The notes under the pieces are model-generated. The model was not told where the DNA came from. It made no database searches and saw only the letters and a list, made by a program, of their open reading frames with translations. From positions 62,001 through 126,000 of the forward strand of contig JAJXZS010000034.1 in the NCBI GenBank assembly GCA_021779955.1: a stretch of DNA of 64,000 bases, written 5' to 3'. This document shows, piece by piece, positions 43,414-50,204 of this stretch. Both the position numbers and the translations under genes were made by a program. How positions within the stretch are numbered: position 1 is the first letter of the stretch; every line of letters starts with the position of its first letter. Source of the DNA: Chloroflexota bacterium (lineage in GTDB: Bacteria; Chloroflexota; Anaerolineae; Anaerolineales; Anaerolineaceae).

Positions 43414-44118
43414 CTAGCTCAAACCATGAGCCAGGAGAAGGCTTTCATCTGCAAGTATTTCGGCTGTTGGCCCATCCGCCGCGATCGCTCCCTGGTCGAG
43501 CACGACCGTTCTTGGAGTAAGATTTTCTGCCAGGGCCAGGTCGTGCGTTGCGATCAACATCGTTTGGGGTAATTCGCGTAACAACTCGATCAACTCACGT
43601 CGAGCGCGCGGATCCAATCCGGAGGTCGGTTCATCCAGGACTAAAATGCGAGGCTGCATGGATAATACCGTGGCAATTGCGATGCGCTTTTTCTCACCGC
43701 TGCTCAAATGGTACGGATTCCGGCCCGCATAATCACTCATGTGAACGGCAGCCAATGCCTGCTCTACTTTTTCTCTGACTACCTTTTCTCCCAAACCCTG
43801 GTAGATGGGTCCGTAGGCAACGTCTTCATAAACAGTCGGTGAAAAAAGCTGATCATCTGGATTTTGGAAAACCAGTCCCACCTGTCCGCGGATCAGACCA
43901 AGATTTTTCTTCTCTACTTCCATCCCGCCGATCAAGATTTGTCCGCTCCCCTCGAAGATGCCGTTGAGGTGCAAAAGCAGGGTGGATTTTCCGGCCCCAT
44001 TGGCGCCTACCAGGGCGATTTTTTCACCCGGCATGACTTTCAGAGAGATCTCGCTCAACGCAACTTTCCCGTCAGGATAATGGAAAGAGAGATGGTCGAT
44101 TTCGATGATGGGATTCAT
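43414..44118 (-). CDS. cbiO: Cobalt/nickel ECF transporter ATPase CbiO
   Basis: A 234-residue ABC ATPase. Walker A GANGAGKST, ECF-type signature LSSGEKKR, Walker B ILVLDEPTSGLD and the switch in IATHDL. It forms a homodimer driving the ECF importer. GGAGG precedes the ATG, 3 bp after the cbiQ stop. Last gene of the cbiMN-cbiQ-cbiO unit. Confidence 0.93.
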   Translation of the reverse strand: MNPIIEIDHLSFHYPDGKVALSEISLKVMPGEKIALVGANGAGKSTLLLHLNGIFEGSGQILIGGMEVEKKNLGLIRGQVGLVFQNPDDQLFSPTVYEDVAYGPIYQGLGEKVVREKVEQALAAVHMSDYAGRNPYHLSSGEKKRIAIATVLSMQPRILVLDEPTSGLDPRARRELIELLRELPQTMLIATHDLALAENLTPRTVVLDQGAIAADGPTAEILADESLLLAHGLS

Positions 44119-44121
44119 GTC

Positions 44122-44913
44122 TCAACCTCCGCTGAATAGTCCAAGCAGCCAAAGCATCGCCAGAAGGACCACACCCAGGGCGAGGAGTTGTCGATCGCCG
44201 TTCGAAAGAGGCCTGGTATCTGAAGCGGGCAGCTCACCGGTATATCCCCTGGACAACATAGCTGCATACACTCGATCGCTGCGTTCGAGCGAACGCAAGA
44301 ACAGGCTTCCGGCCATCCCGCCGGTCACCCCAGCCCGCCAGGACACGGATCCACCGTGATGGTGAGAGCCAGGCACGGTCGCGCTGCGGCTCGTGCGTGC
44401 TCGCGCCATTCGGGTGACCTCATCAACAATCACGAAGAGATACCGCCACATAAGTCCGACGATTGCGACGAACAATTTGGGGACTCGCAATTGTTGTAAT
44501 GCGGTCAATAAATCCGGAAAGCGGGTCGTCGCTGCAAGCAAAATTGCAACCTGAACCGAAATCCAGGATTTGACCGCAATACTGGCAAAACGCCCCAAGC
44601 CTTCAGGACTGTAGGTCAACTGAACCCCGCGAAAAACGTCCAGCGTGATATGGGGAGGCGGGCCGATGAAGATGAGAGGAACGGCCGCCAAAATGAAGGG
44701 CAATGCCAAAAGGGCACGCTTAAGCACAAATCCCAAGCCCAGGCGGGAGAAGAGCGCAGCTGATAGGATCAGGGTCAGGAACAGGATATAGGCGGGCCAC
44801 GCATTGAAGGGAGTCAGGCTCAAGAAGAGCACAAACGCAAGGGTGAAGATGACCTTCACCCTTGCATCCATTTGATGGATGATGCTGCGGTTTTGCCTGA
44901 ATAGTTCGCGCAC
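44122..44913 (-). CDS. cbiQ: Cobalt/nickel ECF transporter T component CbiQ
   Basis: A 263-residue transmembrane coupling protein. Hydrophobic helices are followed by the two coupling Ala-Arg-Gly-type motifs (MARARTSRS and AAMLSRGYTG) that grip the ATPases. A His-rich insert SHHHGG lies between them. The frame opens at 44985, inside cbiM, but a GTG at 44913, four bases after the cbiM stop and with AGGTAAAAGG before it, fits better. Confidence 0.9.
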   Translation of the reverse strand: MRELFRQNRSIIHQMDARVKVIFTLAFVLFLSLTPFNAWPAYILFLTLILSAALFSRLGLGFVLKRALLALPFILAAVPLIFIGPPPHITLDVFRGVQLTYSPEGLGRFASIAVKSWISVQVAILLAATTRFPDLLTALQQLRVPKLFVAIVGLMWRYLFVIVDEVTRMARARTSRSATVPGSHHHGGSVSWRAGVTGGMAGSLFLRSLERSDRVYAAMLSRGYTGELPASDTRPLSNGDRQLLALGVVLLAMLWLLGLFSGG

Positions 44914-44917
44914 CCTT

Positions 44918-45862
44918 TTACCTCTGAGAGTTCTCTTGCTTTGCGGTTCGTTTCTCGGCGCGGGCGATACCGTAGGCCACGCCAAAAACGATCACGACAC
45001 CCAGGACACCAGCTGCGATTGTGGCCAGCGCAGGATCAGAGATGCCATGCAAGGCATAGTCGGGAATGAGGTTGTAGAGCGCTGCTTTGGCTGACAGAAT
45101 AAATCCATTCTCTTGAGCTACCCATTCCAATCCATCCGGATGGCTCGAAGCCAGCGGCGATAGAACTACCAGCATCAGGGCAATCAGGCTGCCGCCCAAG
45201 AAGACACCCTTGTTGCCGGCCGGCCTGGGTTCTCCAAGCTTAAGCAGATCCTTGCGTGCAGCGAATAAGAAAGCCAGCGCGCCTGCCGTGATCAAGCCTT
45301 CTCCGATGCCGATGAGAGCGTGAATCGCTCCCATCGCAGGAATGGCAAGATTTGCCGGGGACGTGCCGGACAGGGCAAGTTGTAAAGCGCATGACAGCGA
45401 TGCGATGAAGATGGAGCTCCAGGCTGCCGCAAAACCGGCGACGAATACTCCCCAGGATTGCTCTTTGAAGAGCTGAATCAGCAAGGTATAGACCGCGTAA
45501 GCGACGAAGACGCCTACAATGGCCATATTGAAGAGATTCGCCCCCAAAACTAAAATCCCGCCATCCTGGAAAAGCAGTGCCTGAACCGAAACGACTGAGG
45601 TCATTACCAGGACAGCCGGCCAGGGTCCCAACAAGATGACCGCTATGGCTGCGCCCAACAAGTGCCCGGATGTGCCGCCGGTGACGCTAAAGTTGAGCAT
45701 CTGCCCGGCAAAGATTGCAGCCGCGAGAACGCCCATCAATGGCACATCACGCTCACCAAGCTCGCGACTCGTTTTCCGCAGGGCAATTCCGATCACGATT
45801 ACCGAAATGACCCAAAAAACAATCGAAACCAACACCGAGAGGAAACCATCCGGGATATGCAT
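44918..45862 (-). CDS. Cobalt/nickel ECF substrate component, CbiM-CbiN fusion
   Basis: About 314 residues. The first 215 are CbiM: MHIPDGFL, then GGTSGHLLGAAIAVILLGPWPAVLVM with the metal-site His, and IGIGEGLITAGAL. The rest is a CbiN-like part with the PDGLE motif (SSHPDGLEWV) and a second helix, normally a separate small protein. In CbiM/NikM the N-terminal Met and His2 themselves bind the metal, so the ATG at 45862 is favoured; yet the better ribosome site (GGAG) belongs to a TTG at 45892, which would add ten residues. Cobalt versus nickel cannot be told. Confidence 0.92.
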   Translation of the reverse strand: MHIPDGFLSVLVSIVFWVISVIVIGIALRKTSRELGERDVPLMGVLAAAIFAGQMLNFSVTGGTSGHLLGAAIAVILLGPWPAVLVMTSVVSVQALLFQDGGILVLGANLFNMAIVGVFVAYAVYTLLIQLFKEQSWGVFVAGFAAAWSSIFIASLSCALQLALSGTSPANLAIPAMGAIHALIGIGEGLITAGALAFLFAARKDLLKLGEPRPAGNKGVFLGGSLIALMLVVLSPLASSHPDGLEWVAQENGFILSAKAALYNLIPDYALHGISDPALATIAAGVLGVVIVFGVAYGIARAEKRTAKQENSQR

Positions 45863-45947
45863 GGGTAGCGGTGAAAAAATCGGTGATGACAAGGGCGACT
45901 ATCTCCGTTTGATCCATGGTGCTAGAATGGGAATATCTTGCTCGATT

Positions 45948-45991
45948 ATTATATAGCATATAAATGCAAATGCAAAGATTTGCACTATAAT
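45948..45991. promoter_or_regulatory. Divergent promoters and operator between cbiM and its regulator
   Basis: Minus strand: TTGCAT (45970-45975), 16 bp, TATAAT (45948-45953) for cbi. Plus strand: TATAAT (45986-45991) for the regulator gene with no good -35. Between them TGCAAA-GA-TTTGCA (45971-45984) is a 14-bp inverted repeat preceded by another ATGCAA (45964-45969). It covers the cbi -35 and the expected -35 zone of the regulator, and resembles the TTGCAA-type half-sites of nickel-responsive Nur. One Fur-family dimer could switch both genes. Confidence 0.65.
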
Positions 45992-45999
45992 TATACGGA

Positions 46000-46416
46000 A
46001 TGGAAAGAAATATGCGCGCATCTTCTGTCGATCAAATCATTATCGAAACATTATCCCAAGAGCATGCCCACCTGACATCCCATCAAGTGTATGCGGAAAT
46101 CCGCGAGCGACTGCCTGCTGTAAATCAGTCCACTGTCTATCGTGCTTTGGAGCGTTTGGTGAATCTTGGCAAAGTATCCGTTTCCGATATGGGTACCGGA
46201 TCGGCGGTCTACGAGTTGCTGACTGAGGGGATCCACCACCACCTGGTATGCCAAAAATGTGGGCGGGTCGTCACGATTGACCACGAGGAAGTGGAGGAGT
46301 TTTTCGCGGCAATTCATCACAAACATCACTTTGAAATCGTTACCAACCATTTGATCCTTTTCGGAATTTGTGAGAAATGCCAGACGGATGCCGATCCCAA
46401 AATCGGCGCGGGATGA
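46000..46416 (+). CDS. Fur-family regulator, probable Nur-like sensor
   Basis: A 138-residue Fur-family repressor with the winged helix (NQSTVYRALERLVNLGKV), HHHLVCQKCG (His79-81, Cys84/87), a second His group HHKHH (106-110) and the closing CEKC (Cys124/127). Placed back to back with a Co/Ni importer, it is most likely its nickel- or cobalt-responsive repressor. A TATAAT ends nine bases before the first ATG, so that start would be leaderless; the ATG at 46012 with GGAAAG four bases upstream is equally plausible. Confidence 0.88.
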   Translation: MERNMRASSVDQIIIETLSQEHAHLTSHQVYAEIRERLPAVNQSTVYRALERLVNLGKVSVSDMGTGSAVYELLTEGIHHHLVCQKCGRVVTIDHEEVEEFFAAIHHKHHFEIVTNHLILFGICEKCQTDADPKIGAG

Positions 46417-46463
46417 GCAAAACCCAAAAAGAGACTTTTGCTTAGAGCAAATTGAGTTACCTG

Positions 46464-46495
46464 CCAATCCATGGAATAAAGTGTCCATGGATTGG
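46464..46495. repeat. Inverted repeat copy 2 (12-bp arms)
   Basis: Arms ccaatccatgga (46464-46475) and tccatggattgg (46484-46495), identical to copy 1 at 43341-43372, again with an 8-base spacer of different sequence. It lies 48 bp past the regulator stop and directly before the arfB -10 box, so here it could act as an operator or as a weak terminator. Confidence 0.9.
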
Positions 46496-46496
46496 T

Positions 46497-46502
46497 TATA
46501 CT
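46497..46502 (+). promoter_or_regulatory. -10 box of arfB, leaderless arrangement
   Basis: TATACT ends six bases before the arfB ATG, so transcription should begin at or next to the start codon; there is no ribosome site. The -35 zone is occupied by the inverted repeat. Confidence 0.45.
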
Positions 46503-46508
46503 TATTCC

Positions 46509-46934
46509 ATGATCCGGGTCACTCCTTCGATTTCCATTCCCGATGACGAGATCATTCTCGATTTCATCCGCTCAACAGGCCCCGGCGGGCAAAATGTGAA
46601 CAAGGTCTCGAGCGCGGTTCAGCTTCGTTTCGACATTCGTAGTTCTCCGTCGCTGCCTGTCGAGGTCAAGGAGAGGCTGATCAAGCTGGCAGGCAGCGCA
46701 GTGACAACCGATGGCGTGCTCATTCTCACCGCGCGGCGCTTTCGCACGCAGGAGCAGAACCGCCTGGATGCTTTGCGCCGCCTGGGTGTGCTGGTGCAAA
46801 AAGCCGCCGAGGCGCCAAAGAAGCGCAGGCCAACCCGCCCGAGCGCTGCTTCGAGCGGAGCCCGATTAAAATCGAAAAAGCGGCGGGGTGAGGTCAAACG
46901 CATCCGCCGCTATCAGCCGGAAGATTGGGAGTAA
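46509..46934 (+). CDS. arfB: Ribosome-rescue peptidyl-tRNA hydrolase ArfB
   Basis: A 141-residue class I release-factor homologue. The catalytic GGQ motif is at residues 26-28 (STGPGGQNVNKVSS), and the Lys/Arg-rich C-terminal tail (KKRRPTRPSAASS..., KSKKRRGEVKRIRR) is the part that enters the mRNA channel of stalled ribosomes. It frees ribosomes stuck on broken mRNA. The frame is open to 46452 through the inverted repeat, but the ATG at 46509 gives the family start. Confidence 0.92.
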   Translation: MIRVTPSISIPDDEIILDFIRSTGPGGQNVNKVSSAVQLRFDIRSSPSLPVEVKERLIKLAGSAVTTDGVLILTARRFRTQEQNRLDALRRLGVLVQKAAEAPKKRRPTRPSAASSGARLKSKKRRGEVKRIRRYQPEDWE

Positions 46935-46961
46935 GTTCTTCCGATTTAGAGGATTTTCAAT

Positions 46962-48899
46962 CTACACCTGGTAAGGCACTTCAAGGATCACCAAACCGGG
47001 TTTGAAGACCAGGGCTGCGCGCAAGAGCAGCGCTGTCTGGTTATGCAGCAGATTCTCATACCAGTGGGCAGGAATGAACTGCGGCACCACGATGGTCAGC
47101 AGTTCGTTGGGCTGCCGGACTTCGAGCAGCTTCTGAATGTATGCCAGGATCGGCTCGACCAGAAGGCGGTATGGACTTTCGAGGATTACGAGGCGGGTCC
47201 CCCCTCCGTATTGATCCCACTTCTTGCGCACACTGTCGGTTTCTTTCGGATCGATGGATACATGTACGGCTGTGACGTCGGGTCCAAGCGATTGAGCATA
47301 TGTCAACGCTTCGAGCGAGCCGCGGTGTACACCGGCGATCAGAACGATGATGCGGTGGCGGGAGATTCGCGTGTGCGGGATATAGTTTTCGAGCGAGAGT
47401 CTCTTCGCCAATGTCTTGTAGTGATGGTGAATGGCAAAGAAGACTGACACCAACAGGGGGATGAGTACAATGATGATCCACGCGCCATCTTTAAATTTAG
47501 TTGTAGCAAAGACGATCATCACGGTGAGGGTGCTCAGGGAGCCAAAGCCGTTGATGATGATTTTTGTCTTCCAATTCTTGTCGTAAGTGATTGTCGAACC
47601 GGGTTCCACGATCTGTTCACCGGGCTTGAGGTGCCCCGATTTCCACCAGCGCCGCGCCATGCCTGCCTGTGAAAGCGTGAACGAGAGGAACACACCGATG
47701 GCGTACAGGGGGATCAATGCCGTTACGCTTGCCTGAAAGATGATGATCAAAACAGAGGCGATCATGGCAAGGGCGACAATGCCCGTCGAATATACCAGGC
47801 GGCTGCCCTTCATCGTCATCTGATGAGGCAGGAATCCATCACCTGCGTGCAATGCCCCAAGCCGTGGAAAATCGGCGAATGCGGTATTGGCTGCCATGAT
47901 CAGGATGATGGCGGTACCTGCGATGAGCGCCAGGTATAGGATTCCCTGCCCGCCATATACAGTACGCGCAAGCTGGGAGATGACGGTTTCATAGTTCGAA
48001 GGAGTGACCCCAATCTTGCCTGAAAGAAATGAAATTGAGAGGAACAACGTGCCGAGAATGCCGGACATCCAGAGCAAAGTGATCCCTGCGTTGTGGCTGC
48101 GCGGTTCTTTGAAAGCAGTAATACCGTTTGAAATGGCTTCGATACCCGTAAGAGCTGATGTGCCGCTTGAGAAGGCGTGCAGCAGCAGAAACGGAGTAAC
48201 CAAGGCAAGAGTTGAAGGAATCAGGTCGGTAGGCGGATTAACGACTGTGCCGAGCGAACCTGTCAGAAATCTGAACATGCCTACGGCGACGGTGATCGCC
48301 ATGGCGGCCACAAAGAAATACGTGGGAACGGCGAAAGCCTTGCCAGATTCTTTTACGCCCCTGAGATTCATAAGCATGATGAACATCACCATACCGACAG
48401 CGATAATCACCCGGAAAGGATCAAGGAACGGAAACGCCGATGTGATCTGCGCCACGCCCGAGGAGATGGACACGGCAACTGTCAGGATGTAATCGGTCAA
48501 CAATGCTGCACCTGCGGTTTGGGCAGGCAGTTCGCCGAGGTTATCGCGGGCAACGATATAGGCGCCGCCGCCGCCAGGATACGCATGGATCGTTTGCTGG
48601 TAGGAGACAGTGACGATGATCATCAATGCGACGATGGCGAGGGAAATAGGGAAAACGGCAACAAGCGCGCCGGCTCCTGCAGTGATCAGGATGGTCATGA
48701 TCTCTTGGGTCGCGTATGCGGTTGACGAAAGCGCATCTGAGGCGAAGACGGCCAGGCCGATGGTCTTTCCAATCGTCTGTGATGGTGCATCGGCTGTCTG
48801 AAGCGGATTCCCGATCAGCCAACCTCGAAGCCCTTTCTTTACGATGGGATTCAGATTGGGTTCAACGATCGTGGTGCCTGGATAGGTCTCTATCTTCAT
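46962..48899 (-). CDS. kimA: KimA-type potassium importer (APC superfamily)
   Basis: A 645-residue membrane protein with 12 helices and a cytosolic C-terminal domain (about 500-645). The block FASDALSSTAYATQEIM in helix 1 is the hallmark of KimA/YdaO and KUP-like carriers, in which Asp and Tyr residues take part in K+/H+ symport. The C-terminal part (RIIVLIAGVHRGSLEALTYA...) is the Usp-like dimer domain of KimA. Databases often label such proteins amino acid permeases, but neighbours KdpD/KdpE support potassium. In Bacillus KimA is controlled by cyclic di-AMP; no ydaO riboswitch is visible here. Confidence 0.82.
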   Translation of the reverse strand: MKIETYPGTTIVEPNLNPIVKKGLRGWLIGNPLQTADAPSQTIGKTIGLAVFASDALSSTAYATQEIMTILITAGAGALVAVFPISLAIVALMIIVTVSYQQTIHAYPGGGGAYIVARDNLGELPAQTAGAALLTDYILTVAVSISSGVAQITSAFPFLDPFRVIIAVGMVMFIMLMNLRGVKESGKAFAVPTYFFVAAMAITVAVGMFRFLTGSLGTVVNPPTDLIPSTLALVTPFLLLHAFSSGTSALTGIEAISNGITAFKEPRSHNAGITLLWMSGILGTLFLSISFLSGKIGVTPSNYETVISQLARTVYGGQGILYLALIAGTAIILIMAANTAFADFPRLGALHAGDGFLPHQMTMKGSRLVYSTGIVALAMIASVLIIIFQASVTALIPLYAIGVFLSFTLSQAGMARRWWKSGHLKPGEQIVEPGSTITYDKNWKTKIIINGFGSLSTLTVMIVFATTKFKDGAWIIIVLIPLLVSVFFAIHHHYKTLAKRLSLENYIPHTRISRHRIIVLIAGVHRGSLEALTYAQSLGPDVTAVHVSIDPKETDSVRKKWDQYGGGTRLVILESPYRLLVEPILAYIQKLLEVRQPNELLTIVVPQFIPAHWYENLLHNQTALLLRAALVFKPGLVILEVPYQV

Positions 48900-48959
48900 T
48901 ACCTTTACTTCCTTTCAAACGTTCACTAAAAATGTTGCCATGATGATGAACAAGATTTG

Positions 48960-49403
48960 TTACAAATCAAAGAGATGCCATTTGGAGGATGCCGGCATGG
49001 ATCGGGACGAAGAATGAGAAAATTCCTGAATGAAGAAGCGATCTGTGTTGCGCAGAGTTGCATAGTCATTTGCACCGGGCAAGCTGTTCAATTCCTTGGG
49101 AGCCACGATGGTGTCTTGCGGCCGGTACAGGCTTTTGATGGTTCTCACCCAATTGGTTTTGCCGACCAACTCGTAGTTGACGGTGGTCCCGCTTCCAGAA
49201 GTCAAGGCTATCATGGTGACCATTTCACGAATGATGGAAGCTTTCGATGGGTGACCCGAGATCGCCACCAGATAGATCACATCGGCTTCTTCACAGCTGG
49301 CAAGACGGGCAACTCTCCTTGCAAGGTCCAGGTCCCCTGCCCATTCTTCGGGAAGGAGAACCAACAACCTCGGTTTCTGGTCGGGTACCATTTTCGAAAT
49401 CAA
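48960..49403 (-). CDS. Stand-alone Usp-like protein
   Basis: A 147-residue protein that starts like a universal-stress-protein domain: KPRLLVLLPEEWAGDLDLARRVARLASCEEADVIYLVAI. The second half (about 60-147) is less typical and ends Ser-rich. It lies 60 bp ahead of kimA and 102 bp after kdpE, so it belongs to the potassium module. AAGGAG stands six bases before a TTG at 49403, taken as start; an ATG at 49391 is the alternative. It may bind a nucleotide and regulate KimA or the kinase, which is inference. Confidence 0.7.
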   Translation of the reverse strand: MISKMVPDQKPRLLVLLPEEWAGDLDLARRVARLASCEEADVIYLVAISGHPSKASIIREMVTMIALTSGSGTTVNYELVGKTNWVRTIKSLYRPQDTIVAPKELNSLPGANDYATLRNTDRFFIQEFSHSSSRSMPASSKWHLFDL

Positions 49404-49404
49404 A

Positions 49405-49433
49405 ACACTCTCCTTGATTGTCAAAGAGAGTGT
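49405..49433 (-). promoter_or_regulatory. SD-masking hairpin before the usp-kimA genes
   Basis: On the minus strand ACACTCTC (49426-49433) pairs perfectly with GAGAGTGT (49405-49412) across a 13-base loop. The ribosome site AAGGAG straddles the loop and the second arm, and the start codon follows one base after the stem. Folding should limit translation of the Usp gene, and perhaps of kimA by coupling. Confidence 0.65.
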
Positions 49434-49473
49434 ATTTCGCTGTAATAAATTCCGAACAAATATTGGAACGAGA

Positions 49474-49502
49474 TTTATAAAGAAAACATAAGGATTTCTA
49501 AA
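49474..49502 (-). promoter_or_regulatory. Internal promoter for usp-kimA
   Basis: On the minus strand TTTAGA (49497-49502), 17 bp, TATAAA (49474-49479), directly after the kdpE stop. It would give a leader of about 65 bases containing the SD-masking hairpin and would let kimA be induced apart from kdpDE. Confidence 0.55.
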
Positions 49503-49505
49503 CGG

Positions 49506-50204
49506 TCAATCCTCGCCTGTCTTGAACCGGTATCCGATCCCCGGTTCGGTCGCCAGGATTTGCGGATCGTCGGGATTGGCCTCCAGTTTTTTGCGCAGTT
49601 GACCGATATACACCCGTAGATATTCCACGTGATTCATATCGCTGTAACCCCACACCTGGGTAAGAATCGCCTGGTGAGTCAGCACACGGTCGGGATGAGC
49701 GGCCAGGTAGGAGAGAAGCTTGAACTCGGTGGCAGTCAGCCGAATTTCCTCCTCACCTTTGGTCACGAGGTGCTTCGCGAGATCGATGCTGATCGTGCCC
49801 GCTTTGATCACCGTCTCCTTGTTCCCGATGGTCTGCTCAGAGTGACGCAGCGCAACCCGGATGCGGGCCAGCAACTCCTCGATACCAAATGGCTTGGTCA
49901 GGTAATCATCTGCGCCCTTGTCGAGGGCAGCCACTTTGTCCTTCTCGTTGTCGCGGACCGAGAGGATGATGATCGGAACGCGAGACCATTCGCGGATCTG
50001 CTCGACGATCTGGATGCCGTCCATGTCGGGGAGGGTAAGGTCGAGGATGATGATGTCGGGAGGCTGAGCGACGGCCTGCGCCATGCCCATTTCACCGGTT
50101 GTGGCCGAGACGATTTGGAAATCATTTGCAGAGAGGATCGTCTTGAGCGCCCTCAAGATCTGCGGTTCATCATCGATGAGCAGGACCATGGGTTTCTTAT
50201 TCAT
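49506..50204 (-). CDS. kdpE: KdpE-like response regulator
   Basis: A 232-residue OmpR/PhoB-family regulator. Receiver domain with the acidic pair Asp11/12, phospho-acceptor Asp55 (IIILDLTLPDMDG) and Lys104; C-terminal winged helix (RLTATEFKLLSYLAAHPDRVLTHQAILTQVWGY). GGAGG supports the ATG at 50204, which overlaps the kdpD end by eight bases. In other bacteria KdpE turns on the KdpFABC pump; no such pump is here, so kimA just downstream is the likely target. Confidence 0.9.
   Translation of the reverse strand: MNKKPMVLLIDDEPQILRALKTILSANDFQIVSATTGEMGMAQAVAQPPDIIILDLTLPDMDGIQIVEQIREWSRVPIIILSVRDNEKDKVAALDKGADDYLTKPFGIEELLARIRVALRHSEQTIGNKETVIKAGTISIDLAKHLVTKGEEEIRLTATEFKLLSYLAAHPDRVLTHQAILTQVWGYSDMNHVEYLRVYIGQLRKKLEANPDDPQILATEPGIGYRFKTGED

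Noticed and set aside
48900-48959. Possible ydaO (c-di-AMP) riboswitch ahead of kimA
   Set aside because: The 60-bp gap is far too short and has no matching motif.
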